From Thalassotalea euphylliae (GTDB lineage Bacteria; Pseudomonadota; Gammaproteobacteria; Enterobacterales; Alteromonadaceae): a DNA stretch of 64,000 nt. The DNA lies in the NCBI RefSeq assembly GCF_003390335.1, contig NZ_QUOU01000001.1, forward strand, positions 1,488,001 to 1,552,000. The letters are read 5' to 3'. The translations under genes were made by a program, and so were the position numbers. Shown here one piece after another: positions 43,379 to 53,344 of the stretch. Within the stretch, counting starts at the first letter, position 1. Every line of letters begins with the position of its first letter. The notes beneath the pieces are model-generated. The model was not told where the DNA came from. It searched no databases and saw only the letters and a list, made by a program, of their open reading frames with translations.

Positions 43379-44257
43379 TTAGTCGGTAACTTTACCGTTA
43401 ACTTCATGGTCTTTCGGCACTGTCACTTGCAACACTTGGATACGGCGGCTGTCGGCAGACATCACTTTAAATGCCCAATCGCCAATCGCCACTTCTTCAC
43501 CTTTTTGCGGCATATGACCACATTGTTGCAGCACGATACCGCCGATGGTGTCGGAATCTGCTTCGTCAAATTCGCAATTAAAGTATTCGTCAAAGTCTTC
43601 CAAGTCAGTGAGAGCCTTAACTTGATAGACATTGCCAGCGAGGTGTTTAATTTCTTCTTCTAGCTCGTCATCAGTTTCATCTTCGATTTCCCCAACGATA
43701 AGTTCAAGGATATCTTCAATGGTAACCAAGCCAGAAACACCGCCGTATTCGTCAACCACTATCGCCATATGGTAGCGCTTGGCACGAAACTCTTTGAGTA
43801 ATGATTCAACTTTCTTGCTCTCTGGAATGATCATCGCTGGGCGAATCAAATCGCTAAGCGTAAAGTTGTCGCCATCTTCTCTGAACGCATGCGCGAGCAG
43901 GTCTTTCGCCAGCAAAATACCTTCAACATGGTCGATATCGTCATTAACAACGGGAAAGCGAGAGTGCGCCGACTCAAGAATAATGGGTAAGAAATCAGCG
44001 AGTGGCTGATTAATATCTAGTGAGGTAATTTGAGAACGTGGGATCATGATCTCACGAACACGCATTTCGGAAACTTCCAGAACCCCCTCAATCATTTGTT
44101 TGGTTTCTGGTTTGATTAACTCGCGATCTTCTGCGTCATTTATTACATCAACGAGTTCTTCTTTATTTTGCGGCTCTCCAGTAAATGCTTGAACGATTTT
44201 GTCGAGAAATGATTTACTTGCAGAGCCGTTGCTAGAGTGGGGGTTGTCTTCGCTCAT
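43379..44257 (-). CDS. corC: CorC/HlyC-type magnesium and cobalt efflux protein (CBS domains)
   Basis: A 292-residue cytosolic protein with two CBS domains (about 68-190, with REIMIPRSQ and EDILELIVGEIEDETDDE) and a C-terminal transporter-associated CorC_HlyC domain. In E. coli it supports the CorA magnesium/cobalt channel; it may also bind nucleotide. The acidic stretch between the domains is typical. It lies 33 bp before lnt in the conserved operon order. Confidence 0.93.
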   Translation of the reverse strand: MSEDNPHSSNGSASKSFLDKIVQAFTGEPQNKEELVDVINDAEDRELIKPETKQMIEGVLEVSEMRVREIMIPRSQITSLDINQPLADFLPIILESAHSRFPVVNDDIDHVEGILLAKDLLAHAFREDGDNFTLSDLIRPAMIIPESKKVESLLKEFRAKRYHMAIVVDEYGGVSGLVTIEDILELIVGEIEDETDDELEEEIKHLAGNVYQVKALTDLEDFDEYFNCEFDEADSDTIGGIVLQQCGHMPQKGEEVAIGDWAFKVMSADSRRIQVLQVTVPKDHEVNGKVTD

Positions 44258-44273
44258 GGAGCTGTGTCGTTTC

Positions 44274-44756
44274 CTATGTTATTTCGTACGGGTTATTAAA
44301 CCCAAGATTTTTTAAAATGTCTATTTCCAAGGCTTCCATTTCCTCAGCCTCGTCATCACTTATATGATCAAAGCCAAGTAAATGCAAGCATCCGTGAATG
44401 GTCATGTGTGCCCAATGCGCTGCACTGGTTTTATTCTGCTCCTTTGCTTCTTTTTCAACGACTTGCGCACAAATCACAAGATCGCCCAATAAATCCATTT
44501 CAATGCCTTCGGGCACTTCAAACGGAAAAGAAAGCACATTGGTTGGTTTGTCTTTATCGCGATAAGTGTGATTCAGTGACTGGCTTTCAGCGATATCAAC
44601 CAAGCGTATCGTGACTTCAAAAGGCTTGTTGTATTGAAGCAGTGCCGCATCTGCCCAGCGCTGAAAATCTTCATCACTGGGTAGCAGTGCACTGTCAATC
44701 AGTCCTTGAGTGACATCCGCTTCAACAGCGCGTTGAATATCAAGCGTTATCGTCAT
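44274..44756 (-). CDS. ybeY: Endoribonuclease YbeY
   Basis: A 160-residue zinc-dependent RNase that matures 16S rRNA and controls ribosome quality. The zinc motif HMTIHGCLHLLGFDH is near residues 110-124. The start is set at the ATG at 44756 (MTITLDIQRAV), giving the family length; a longer frame reaching 44822 would add an implausible basic leader. It overlaps the phoH end by 17 bp, indicating translational coupling. Confidence 0.93.
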   Translation of the reverse strand: MTITLDIQRAVEADVTQGLIDSALLPSDEDFQRWADAALLQYNKPFEVTIRLVDIAESQSLNHTYRDKDKPTNVLSFPFEVPEGIEMDLLGDLVICAQVVEKEAKEQNKTSAAHWAHMTIHGCLHLLGFDHISDDEAEEMEALEIDILKNLGFNNPYEIT

Positions 44757-45873
44757 GTGTTGCTTTTTTCTCTTGTGAAGAGCTTTCAGTCGTGTTTTCT
44801 TGCGTCGCTGGTGGCATCGCAACAGGAGCTTGCTCAGCCTGCTTTTGTGTACTTTCTTGCGCTTTGCGTTCCGCTTTTAATTTTGCCACTTTTGACTCAT
44901 GCGCATCGTACGCTTCGACAATACGAGCGACGACAGGGTGGCGCACAACATCTTTTGATTGGAAGAAGTTAAAGCTAATCCCTGGAATGTTTTGCAGTAC
45001 TTCAATGGCATGACGTAAGCCTGATTTTTGCCCACGTGGTAAATCCACTTGGGTAATATCACCTGTGATCACCGCACGTGAATTAAAGCCAATACGGGTC
45101 AGGAACATTTTCATTTGCTCGACCGTGGTATTTTGGCTTTCATCGAGAATAATAAAGGCATCGTTCAGGGTACGGCCACGCATATAGGCGAGTGGCGCAA
45201 TTTCAATCACATTGCGTTCAATGAGTTTTTCCACTTTTTCAAAACCAAGCATTTCAAACAAGGCGTCGTAAAGAGGGCGTAGGTAAGGGTCCACTTTTTG
45301 TGATAAATCACCCGGTAAGAAGCCTAATTTCTCACCCGCTTCAACCGCAGGGCGAGTCAGCAAAATACGGCGAATCTCTTGGCGCTCTAGGGCGTCGACC
45401 GCGCAAGCTACTGCTAGATACGTTTTCCCCGTGCCCGCAGGGCCAATACCAAAGCTGATATCGTGAGTAATCACATTCTGGACATAGGCAGACTGGTTAA
45501 GGTTACGAGGCTTAACAATACCGCGCTTGGTTTTGATGGTGACCATTTTTTCGTAATCAACATCTACCTTGCTTGGCGCTTGCTCTAGTACGTTGGCGTT
45601 AAGAATACCTAAATGGACCATTTCCGCAGTAATGGTTTTCATTTTGCCTTTCACGGTTTCCGTTTCAACGTACAGTTCTTTGAGTAAGTCAGCAACGGCC
45701 TCGGTATTTGACGGGTTGCCAATAATTTTAAACTCGTTGCCACGATAGCGAATTTCAACACCCAGACGGCGTTCAATGGTCTTTAGATTATCGTCAAGGG
45801 GACCACAAAGGTTTGCCTGACGAGCGTTGTCGACAGGCTCTAAAGTTAGCAAGGTGCTGTTATCTGTGCTCAA
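44740..45873 (-). CDS. phoH: PhoH-like ATPase
   Basis: A 377-residue cytosolic ATPase of the PhoH family. It has the P loop GPAGTGKTYLA, the Walker B ILDESQNTT, and an N-terminal KH-like region (RYRGNEFKIIGN). The C-terminal tail after about residue 330 is low-complexity, rich in Gln, Glu and Thr. In E. coli the homologue (YbeZ) works with YbeY, and the neighbours here are the same. Confidence 0.94.
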   Translation of the reverse strand: MSTDNSTLLTLEPVDNARQANLCGPLDDNLKTIERRLGVEIRYRGNEFKIIGNPSNTEAVADLLKELYVETETVKGKMKTITAEMVHLGILNANVLEQAPSKVDVDYEKMVTIKTKRGIVKPRNLNQSAYVQNVITHDISFGIGPAGTGKTYLAVACAVDALERQEIRRILLTRPAVEAGEKLGFLPGDLSQKVDPYLRPLYDALFEMLGFEKVEKLIERNVIEIAPLAYMRGRTLNDAFIILDESQNTTVEQMKMFLTRIGFNSRAVITGDITQVDLPRGQKSGLRHAIEVLQNIPGISFNFFQSKDVVRHPVVARIVEAYDAHESKVAKLKAERKAQESTQKQAEQAPVAMPPATQENTTESSSQEKKATHDDNA

Positions 45874-46015
45874 GAAATATTCCGTTTTTATTTGCGTGTG
45901 TTATCGCGTAATGGTTTTCGTGTTAAAGCTTACGGTAAATAGTGGCATAAAAGTACTAACGATTTTATGCCGCTAAGCTTTTATGCCGCAAATATACTTT
46001 TAACTCACTCACTCA

Positions 46016-47470
46016 CTATGGCGCAAATGTACCAACACCTAATTCGTCGGTGCCATTTGTACTCGCCGCAGCATTTGCTTCGTGGTGGCTGTTGGCTAGA
46101 ATGTCAGACGGCGAATGGGCAATACGCAAGCCCATGTCTTTTTCTTCACGCACTAGCTTACCGCGTAGCGAGTTAGCGTAAACGTCGGTAATTTCAACGT
46201 CTACGAACTGACCAATTACATGGTGTGGTGCTTCAAAGTTGACGATGCGGTTGTTTTCTGTACGACCGCGAAGTTCCATTGGGTTCTTCTTCGAAGGGCC
46301 TTCCACTAAAATGCGCTGCTCTGTGCCTAACATTTGGCGCGCTATGCGCAGTGCTTGCTGGCTAATGCGATCCTGTAAAATCTGCAAACGCTGCTTTTTG
46401 GTTTCCTCGCTGATATCGTCAGGTAAGTCCGCCGCTGGTGTACCTGGGCGAGCGCTGTAGATAAAGCTGAAACTTAAATCAAAGTCGATATCTTTGATCA
46501 GGTTCATGGTTTGTTCGAAATCAAAGTCAGTTTCGCCAGGGAAGCCAACGATAAAATCAGACGACATGCAAATATCAGGGCGCGCTTTACGCAGTTTGCG
46601 AATTTGCGACTTGTATTCAAGTGCCGTATGGCCGCGCTTCATTTGCGTTAAAATGCGGTCACAACCACTTTGTACTGGCAAGTGTAGGTGACTAACTAGC
46701 TCAGGTACGTCTTTGTAGACTTCAATAATATCGTCAGTAAATTCAACTGGGTGCGAAGTGGTGTAGCGAATGCGGTCAATGCCGTCAATCGTTGCGACTA
46801 AACGCAATAGCTCAGAGAAGCGACAGATTGTACCGTCATGGGTTTCACCGCGATAAGCGTTGACGTTTTGGCCTAAAAGGTTAACTTCACGAACACCTTG
46901 TTCCGCTAATTGGGCAATTTCGTATAGCACATCGTCTAATGGGCGGCTAACCTCTTCACCACGGGTGTAAGGTACAACACAGAAGGTACAGTACTTACTA
47001 CAACCTTCCATAATCGAAACGAATGCGCTGGCGCCTTCAGCTTTAGGCTCTGGTAGGCGATCAAACTTTTCAATTTCAGGGAAACTAACATCAACAACGG
47101 GCGCTTTCTCACCAGTGACTTGTTGGATCATTTCTGGCAAACGGTGCAAGGTTTGTGGGCCAAAGACCATATCTACGTATGGTGCGCGTTCGCGAATGGC
47201 GTCACCTTCTTGTGAGGCAACACAGCCGCCAACACCGATGATAAGATCTGGGTTATCGTTTTTCAGCATCTTCCAGCGGCCTAGCTGGTGGAATACTTTT
47301 TCTTGTGCTTTTTCACGAATCGAGCAGGTATTGAGTAAGATGACATCGGCGTCTTCTGCTTCTTCGGCCAATGAGAAACCGTGTGTTGAATCTAATAGAT
47401 CTGCCATTTTCTGCGAGTCATACTCGTTCATTTGACAGCCCCAGGTTTTAATATATAACTTTTTACTCAT
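46016..47470 (-). CDS. miaB: tRNA-2-methylthio-N6-dimethylallyladenosine synthase
   Basis: A 484-residue radical SAM methylthiotransferase that modifies A37 of tRNAs reading U-starting codons. The N-terminal domain carries the auxiliary cluster Cys residues (WGCQMNEYDSQ, LNTCSIREKA, GGCVASQ), the radical SAM motif is CSKYCTFCVVPYTRGEE, and a TRAM domain follows (about 380-450). The last 30 residues are unusual low-complexity and probably dispensable. It is the first gene of the block, and 142 bp before phoH could hold a promoter. Confidence 0.95.
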   Translation of the reverse strand: MSKKLYIKTWGCQMNEYDSQKMADLLDSTHGFSLAEEAEDADVILLNTCSIREKAQEKVFHQLGRWKMLKNDNPDLIIGVGGCVASQEGDAIRERAPYVDMVFGPQTLHRLPEMIQQVTGEKAPVVDVSFPEIEKFDRLPEPKAEGASAFVSIMEGCSKYCTFCVVPYTRGEEVSRPLDDVLYEIAQLAEQGVREVNLLGQNVNAYRGETHDGTICRFSELLRLVATIDGIDRIRYTTSHPVEFTDDIIEVYKDVPELVSHLHLPVQSGCDRILTQMKRGHTALEYKSQIRKLRKARPDICMSSDFIVGFPGETDFDFEQTMNLIKDIDFDLSFSFIYSARPGTPAADLPDDISEETKKQRLQILQDRISQQALRIARQMLGTEQRILVEGPSKKNPMELRGRTENNRIVNFEAPHHVIGQFVDVEITDVYANSLRGKLVREEKDMGLRIAHSPSDILANSHHEANAAASTNGTDELGVGTFAP

Positions 47471-47588
47471 AACTACGTGCCCATGTAAAAATTGATTCCA
47501 GTTTTTGCTGGAGAATTTAAGGTCGCGTATTTTACTCTTTATCAGTACTCAAGGGCAATAGCGGATATCGCGCAGTAGATGCATAGGA

Positions 47589-50396
47589 CTAGCTGTTTAA
47601 CATCATTGGGAAGTTGATCACAATTTGGCTGCCTTTATTGTCACTCGGTTCAAAGGTATTGACCGAGGCATTGTACTTGTTGGCAATTTGGCGAATATAG
47701 TACATCGACATGTTAAATGTCACCTTATTGTTGAAATGACTAAAGCTGTCTTCATCATCGCTAATAGTTAGCCATAATTTGTTTTTAAACTCTTTCAATG
47801 TTAATTGAAAGCAGCTCGAGTCGCCGTGTAAAATTGCACAGGTAATGGCCTCATAAATGAGCTTGTAAATATTTGACTGCATTTCGTAGCTAAGTTGGTT
47901 ATTTTTATCGTATAAATCGTGTGCGAGTTTGACGTGATACTTACGGTGTAGGTATTCAGCAAAGTAAGGCACAGCGATATTCAAATTGCTGCCATACAAA
48001 CCATCTGGTACTTCTTCGGATTCTTCATTCTGAAATGCACTAATACACTGCTCTGCGATTTCAATCGCTTTATCTTGCTTGTTCTCGGCCAGCAAAGTAA
48101 CGATGGACTGTAAGTGTCGCTTGGTCGACAAAGCGCTTTTTCCTTTGCGCTGGATTTCCGTTTCAAGCAGTAAATATATTTTGTGAATAGACTGGGTGCG
48201 CAGATAGAAAGTCCAAGCCAGCAATGCAAATAAACAGAACAGTGTCACCACATAAATGACGCGAATTTGCGGGGTCCAGTACCACGGGTAGGCAACGTTA
48301 ATATTGGCGTAGGCGCGTTTTTCACTCCATTGACCAAGACTGTTCGTGGCCATAATTTCTATATTGTAGTTGCCGGATGCTAAGCCTGTTAACGTCAATT
48401 GGTTGCCGCTAAGGTAGTTCCAAGCGCTGTTATTGATTTTGTATTTAAACTTTTTGGCTTGCCCTGGACGGTAGTCCAAGCTTACCAGGTCGAGCGATAC
48501 CACATCGCTCGCTGAGGAGATATTGATCTCTTGGTTTTGCAAATACTGGCGTCCAGAAACGATTGTTTTACTGATATAGACATCGGCATTAAAGAAGCTC
48601 TGTTGCTCAATTGGGATTTCTAAAATGCCGCCATAATGCGCATAAAAAGCAGATTCTCCCATCAGAATTGCTTGATCTGAGAAAGAGTAACGTTCGGTTG
48701 CTGGCACAAGCGTTATCTGGTGAGTAGATGGGTCAAGCTTGTACAAGCCAGCGGCAGAGCCTATCCATACTTTGTCTCTTATCGTGCTGCTGTAGGTAAA
48801 TTCGATACCTTGTGCAATAACAGATAACAAGGTGCCTTGACGATCTAATATATAAATACCATCACCTAAAGTGGCGGCAAATACTTTATCGGCAGCATAT
48901 TCGAGCGAAATGATTTTGTTGGGCCCTTGGTTTGGTATGTTTTTAATGTACTTACTAAATCGGTTGTATATGGAAATGCCTTGTGATGTTCCGAGCCAAG
49001 TATCCCCATTATCAAAAGGCAAAATATCAATAATTTCAGCCTTAGGTAAGCCTTGTTCGTGAGTGATGTGATCAACGAGCACTTCTTTGTTCAGGTCGTA
49101 AATGTAAAGGCCGTTGAAGTTAGAGCCGAGATAGAGCATGTCGTTGTGGTGAGCAAGTTTGATCAATAACTTATCGTTGTGAGCGAAGTTTACACGTGTT
49201 AATTGTCGCGTATTACCTTGAAACTGCCATAGCCCATCAAACGTGGCGATATATAAATCATCGCCAACGGGCTGTAAATCCATAATACGCTTCGCTTTCG
49301 AGGAAAAGGCAGCGTTAATATTGGCAGGAAAAATTGTTGAGTCGGGAGCGAATGTTTTTAATCCTTCCCCAAAGCTACCAATAACAAGTTCTTCTTCGTA
49401 TAAGGTGATTTCATTCGAATTGTTGGGAATATCGAACACTATGGGATGATTCTTAATAGAGCTTTCAACTAGCCTTTCAATACCAAGACTGGTTGCTAGC
49501 CACAACACTTTTGAGCGATCGTGAAATGCAGCTTTTACCCGAGCTTTTTTGGCGGTGTTATAGCCATGAGGTAGTTCTTTGAGCGTGCTAGCGTTATAGC
49601 GCTTAATATCCCCGTTGTTCGCAATAAGAAAAAAGTTATCACTACCATTTTCTTTGGCTAGCCCGTTACTTCCCATATCAACTGCTGTAGAAGCGATAAT
49701 TTTGTCACCTTGTAACGAATACATAGTGTCAGGCGTAACAACAATAAGTAAATCACCGACATCGGCAACAACATTAATCGTTTCACTTATCACTGGCGCA
49801 AATTTTTCATCTTTATAAACGTAGATGCCTTGAAGCCCAGCATCCATATACAAATGTGTTTGTGAGGTAATGAGGTTGGCAGGAGCTTCCATCGTTAATA
49901 AGTGCTGTGTAACCGCACGTTCGCGGTCATAGCGGTAAATTTTATTCGCTGAAGATACGTAAAAGGCGCCATTAAATTCAACACTGTGATAGTGGCTTTC
50001 GTGCTCGGTATCGATATCCAGCTTATTGAAGGCACCACTGGTTGGATTGAACAGCCAAGTTCCCATGGTTTCTGATGAAACGATAAACTCGTCGTCAAAT
50101 GGTTCTATTTCGTGTGCCCATGTAAAGGGAAGAGTCCAGTTGGCATCACTGGCCGAGAAGGTAATACTATTGCTGCCATCAAAGCGGGTTAAACCTTGGT
50201 GTCCGGCCAACCATACAAAGCCATTGGCATCTTGCGCAATACTGTGAATTTTCGCGAGGTTATCAATTTGAGTGTTAGCACTTGCTGTTTGAAGGAGTGA
50301 GCAAAGCGTGAAAATACAGACGAATAGAGGCAGCAGTAGCTGCCTAACATGATCAAAGCAATTAGATAATACTGTCTGGCGCAATATCGTTCTCAT
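47589..50396 (-). CDS. Propeller-domain sensor protein with a degenerate histidine-kinase region
   Basis: The start is set at the ATG at 50396, giving MRTILRQ then a hydrophobic signal segment (LLLPLFVCIFTLCSLLQTASA); the longer frame to 50546 overlaps the next gene. Repeated two-component regulator propeller motifs follow (IAQDANGFVWLAGHQGLTRF), then a Y_Y_Y-like domain (about 620-700, ending NYNIEIMATNSLGQWSE) and one membrane helix (about 720-740). The cytosolic part resembles a HATPase region (SNIYKLIYEAITCAILHGDS, then LTISDDEDSF and KGSQIVINFP) but the N-box Asn is Cys, G1 lacks its glycine, and no H box is visible. So it probably does not phosphorylate and may sense by another route. 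It overlaps the preceding gene by 35 bp. Confidence 0.8.
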   Translation of the reverse strand: MRTILRQTVLSNCFDHVRQLLLPLFVCIFTLCSLLQTASANTQIDNLAKIHSIAQDANGFVWLAGHQGLTRFDGSNSITFSASDANWTLPFTWAHEIEPFDDEFIVSSETMGTWLFNPTSGAFNKLDIDTEHESHYHSVEFNGAFYVSSANKIYRYDRERAVTQHLLTMEAPANLITSQTHLYMDAGLQGIYVYKDEKFAPVISETINVVADVGDLLIVVTPDTMYSLQGDKIIASTAVDMGSNGLAKENGSDNFFLIANNGDIKRYNASTLKELPHGYNTAKKARVKAAFHDRSKVLWLATSLGIERLVESSIKNHPIVFDIPNNSNEITLYEEELVIGSFGEGLKTFAPDSTIFPANINAAFSSKAKRIMDLQPVGDDLYIATFDGLWQFQGNTRQLTRVNFAHNDKLLIKLAHHNDMLYLGSNFNGLYIYDLNKEVLVDHITHEQGLPKAEIIDILPFDNGDTWLGTSQGISIYNRFSKYIKNIPNQGPNKIISLEYAADKVFAATLGDGIYILDRQGTLLSVIAQGIEFTYSSTIRDKVWIGSAAGLYKLDPSTHQITLVPATERYSFSDQAILMGESAFYAHYGGILEIPIEQQSFFNADVYISKTIVSGRQYLQNQEINISSASDVVSLDLVSLDYRPGQAKKFKYKINNSAWNYLSGNQLTLTGLASGNYNIEIMATNSLGQWSEKRAYANINVAYPWYWTPQIRVIYVVTLFCLFALLAWTFYLRTQSIHKIYLLLETEIQRKGKSALSTKRHLQSIVTLLAENKQDKAIEIAEQCISAFQNEESEEVPDGLYGSNLNIAVPYFAEYLHRKYHVKLAHDLYDKNNQLSYEMQSNIYKLIYEAITCAILHGDSSCFQLTLKEFKNKLWLTISDDEDSFSHFNNKVTFNMSMYYIRQIANKYNASVNTFEPSDNKGSQIVINFPMMLNS

Positions 50397-50811
50397 GCTT
50401 TTTGCCACCGCAAAGCGCATAAACTTTTGGCATTGCATTTTCTGACTCTGGCTTTTGAACCAGCAAGTAAGTCGGCTTTCTTGGATCATCTTGTTGTTGT
50501 TTTCGCTGCCAAGCATTTGTAACGACATCTGCTTGTTCTTGACCATACTTTACTGCAAAAGCTGTTGCTAGCATTTCTACACCAAAGTCATCCATTACCA
50601 TCATGGTATTACCATGGTAGCCACTTGTGGTGTCAAAATCTATATCTACAGTGAGGATGTTGTCTTCCGGTAGTACTAAATCAAGGCGCATATTCGCAAG
50701 CACAGCGCGGTCAGCCTTGGCTTGCAAATTAGTAAGGTTTGGTTTCTCTGTTAGGTCATAAACCAGTTTGATATCCGGAGCGACAATTTTTTCTTCTTTT
50801 AATGCAGACAT
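50362..50811 (-). CDS. Conserved small protein of unknown function (149 aa)
   Basis: A 149-residue soluble protein (MSALKEEKIVAPDIKL...). It has no membrane segment and a mixed alpha/beta character with a Lys/Asp-rich end (KKHENDIAPDSII). No domain was recognised. Its stop codon lies inside the coding start of the propeller sensor, so the pair is cotranscribed and probably functionally linked. Confidence 0.6.
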   Translation of the reverse strand: MSALKEEKIVAPDIKLVYDLTEKPNLTNLQAKADRAVLANMRLDLVLPEDNILTVDIDFDTTSGYHGNTMMVMDDFGVEMLATAFAVKYGQEQADVVTNAWQRKQQQDDPRKPTYLLVQKPESENAMPKVYALCGGKKHENDIAPDSII

Positions 50812-51022
50812 AATCTTTCCTTAATTATTGGGTTTGGCAGAATTGCCAGTAGTTAGTATAAACACAGAATTGGTATTCAGCCTAAAACTTTACGCATAGA
50901 AATTTAGTGAAAGCTTGATGTTTATCAATTAAATACAGCGTAGCGATGTCGAATACGCTCGCCAATTATGCTAAATCCTTTTACACTAAGCGCGACCTTT
51001 TCTGATATTTAGTTTCCTACCT

Positions 51023-52192
51023 ATGCAACAGCATGATGTTCTAATTGTTGGTGGTGGCATGATTGGCGCTGCTACTGCTCTATCCTTGGCCGAACTTGGT
51101 CTTAAAGTTGTAATGTTTGAACAGCATCAACCTCAAGCTTTTTCCAACGAACAAGCATTTGATTTGCGCGTTTCAGCGATATCTTTAGCGTCAGAAAACC
51201 TGTTGCAAGATTTAGGGGCGTGGCAGCAAATTCATCAATGGCGCGCCTGTCCATATCGCCGTTTGGGCGTCTGGGAGTCTGAGCTTGCCTACGCCGAGTT
51301 TAATGCGGATGCGATTAATCAGCCGCACCTTGGGCATATCGTAGAGAATCGATTAATTCAACTCTCGCTTTGGCAGCAAGCTAAGCAACACCAAGGTATA
51401 AAATTAATTTTGGGGCAACCGATAACTGATATTAATCAACAAACCGATAGTATCGCGGTCGACACGGAACAAGAGCGTTTTATCGCGCGTTTGGTGGTCG
51501 CCGCTGATGGCGCTAACTCGTTTGTTAGACAACAAGCGAAAATAGGCTGTACTGGCTGGAATTACCAGCAATCTGCAATGTTGATCAATGTTAAAACAGA
51601 GTTTCCACAACAGGATATTACGTGGCAGCAGTTTACCCCTTCAGGGCCGCTGGCCATGCTGCCACTACTTGGTAATCATGCCTCGTTGGTGTGGTATGAA
51701 CATAAAGATCGCATTAAACAATTAGCACAGTTAACAAACGATGAGCTGACAGCGCAAATTGCACAGCACTTTCCTGCCAAGCTTGGTGAGATTGAGGTGG
51801 TCGATAAAGGGTATTTCCCTTTAACTAGGCAACATGCCAATAAGTATGTGCAAGGCAATGTTGTATTGCTGGGAGATGCAGCTCATACAATTAACCCGCT
51901 AGCAGGGCAGGGCGTCAATCTCGGCTTTAAAGATGTGCTAGCCCTTCGCAATGCGATTGCCGATGCTATCGCCAATGGTACAAGTTGGCACTCAGCAACC
52001 GTACTGAATAACTATGAGCAAGTGCGCAGGAAAGATAATTTATTGATGATGACAGCAATGGATGGCTTGTATGCAACTTTTTCAAATGACTCCCCGATTT
52101 TAAAAGCGGTCAGAAACATTGGGCTATTTGCTGCGCAGCGTGTTCCCCCCACTATTAAAAACAAGGTATTAGCATACGCTTGCGGACTGTAA
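51023..52192 (+). CDS. ubiF: Ubiquinone biosynthesis hydroxylase UbiF (UbiH/Coq6 family)
   Basis: A 389-residue FAD-dependent monooxygenase that hydroxylates C6 of the benzoquinone ring in ubiquinone synthesis. It has the FAD motif VLIVGGGMIGAATALSLAEL at the start, the DG motif LVVAADGANSFVR, and GDAAHTINPLAGQGVNLGF at about residues 288-306. Several segments closely match E. coli UbiF (LASENLLQDLGAW, ACPYRRLGVWE, TWQQFTP). The start at 51023 gives the expected length. It stands alone before the tRNA cluster. Confidence 0.88.
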   Translation: MQQHDVLIVGGGMIGAATALSLAELGLKVVMFEQHQPQAFSNEQAFDLRVSAISLASENLLQDLGAWQQIHQWRACPYRRLGVWESELAYAEFNADAINQPHLGHIVENRLIQLSLWQQAKQHQGIKLILGQPITDINQQTDSIAVDTEQERFIARLVVAADGANSFVRQQAKIGCTGWNYQQSAMLINVKTEFPQQDITWQQFTPSGPLAMLPLLGNHASLVWYEHKDRIKQLAQLTNDELTAQIAQHFPAKLGEIEVVDKGYFPLTRQHANKYVQGNVVLLGDAAHTINPLAGQGVNLGFKDVLALRNAIADAIANGTSWHSATVLNNYEQVRRKDNLLMMTAMDGLYATFSNDSPILKAVRNIGLFAAQRVPPTIKNKVLAYACGL

Positions 52193-52558
52193 CGAGTAGC
52201 CGTCCTATTTTTCCACTCTTAGCTTTTTCGTTAAGAGCTGTGCCGTTAAAAACTATTTGGCGGCATTCCTTCTCTCGCCATTCAAACGAACTGCGTACAG
52301 TCATATCAAATTGCCCTTTATGACTAAGAATCGTTAATAAAGCATTGTTCTTAAATGGGGAATCTGAGGTTTAATCGGCGTACACTGCGATTCTTTTGCG
52401 TAAAATTCAATGAAAACACTATTACAAATAGCAGCTTGTTTGTAGATCTCAATCTAGATAGTTCAAAGAAACTAAACACCGCTATAGGCATGAAATTTTA
52501 ATAGTAATTTAAATTAATGTTTTTGGAATTTAAGTACTGGAAAGTACGTAGAGAAAGT
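52193..52558. other. Intergenic stretch between ubiF and the tRNA cluster
   Basis: A 366-bp region holding the 3' end of the tRNA transcript. A weak hairpin GTACT-GGAA-AGTAC lies near 52535-52548, without a clear T run. No reading frame was accepted here. Confidence 0.35.
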
Positions 52559-52633
52559 TGGCTGGGGTATCAGGATTTGAACCTGAGAATGACGGGATCA
52601 AAACCCGCTGCCTTACCGCTTGGCTATACCCCA
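52559..52633 (-). tRNA. tRNA-Gln (anticodon TTG)
   Basis: A 75-nt tRNA read on the minus strand, starting TGGGGTATAGCCAAGCGG and ending in GCCA with CCA encoded. The anticodon loop is TTTTGAT. It is the last tRNA of the transcript. Confidence 0.95.
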
Positions 52634-52682
52634 ATCATATTGAGATGATTGGTAATATCTGAATGATACTACTAGTTTTCAA

Positions 52683-52767
<85 letters not shown>

Positions 52768-52788
52768 ATTGAAAATTCGCAAGTTTAA

Positions 52789-52866
52789 AGAGCCGCCGCT
52801 CTCGCGTTACTGGAACGCTGTTTCCCAAATAAGGCCAGCACATCTACTAAATCTGCACACCCTCAT
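52789..52866 (-). pseudogene. Degenerate tRNA-Leu relic in the spacer
   Basis: Read on the minus strand this stretch still matches parts of tRNA-Leu (GTAGATGTGCTGG, TTCCAGTAACGCGAG) but the anticodon region and 3' half are lost. It ends in the repeat AGAGCGGCGGCTCT. It lies between the first Met and Leu genes and is one of four related spacers. Confidence 0.55.
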
Positions 52867-52886
52867 TTAAAATTTGCCGTTTTTAA

Positions 52887-52916
52887 AGAGCCGCCGCTCT
52901 CGTGCTACATTCAGCA
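52887..52916 (-). repeat. Short copy of the tRNA spacer repeat
   Basis: The sequence AGAGCCGCCGCTCTCG on the plus strand repeats the start of the relic at 52789, without the tRNA-like part. Similar copies occur at 53168 and 53568. Each could form a small hairpin next to a T-rich tract. Confidence 0.5.
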
Positions 52917-52928
52917 CTCAGTTGTAAA

Positions 52929-53005
52929 TGGTGGCTACACCGAGATTTGAACTTGGGACCCCATCATTATGAGTGATGTGCTCTAACCAGCTGAGCTATG
53001 TAGCC
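52929..53005 (-). tRNA. tRNA-Met (elongator, anticodon CAT)
   Basis: A 77-nt tRNA starting GGCTACATAGCTCAGCTGG with CAT anticodon (CACTCATAATG) and encoded CCA. It matches the E. coli elongator tRNA-Met (metT) rather than initiator or tRNA-Ile2. Confidence 0.95.
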
Positions 53006-53059
53006 ATTTACAACTTTTACTTCTTTAGCTAATAAAGGTAAGTAAAAGCTCTTACTAAA

Positions 53060-53144
<85 letters not shown>

Positions 53145-53167
53145 ATTTAGTAATATTACACTTTTAT

Positions 53168-53203
53168 AGAGCCGCCACTCTCGCGTCACTGACGCTGTTT
53201 CCT
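53168..53203 (-). repeat. Spacer repeat between tRNA genes
   Basis: AGAGCCGCCACTCTCGCG followed by a short copy of TCACTGACGCTGTTTCC. It is a shortened version of the relics at 52789 and 53568. Confidence 0.45.
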
Positions 53204-53208
53204 AAGAT

Positions 53209-53283
53209 TGGCTGGGGTATCAGGATTTGAACCTGAGAATGACGGGATCAAAACCCGCTGCCTTACCGCTTGGCTATACCCCA
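53209..53283 (-). tRNA. tRNA-Gln (anticodon TTG), second copy
   Basis: 75 nt, identical in sequence to the copy at 52559-52633 as far as can be read; CCA encoded. Confidence 0.95.
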
Positions 53284-53344
53284 ATCTTATGGGCAAAACA
53301 TCGATGATTTATACTCACCACAACTTTAGCCTAGGCTACGAAAG

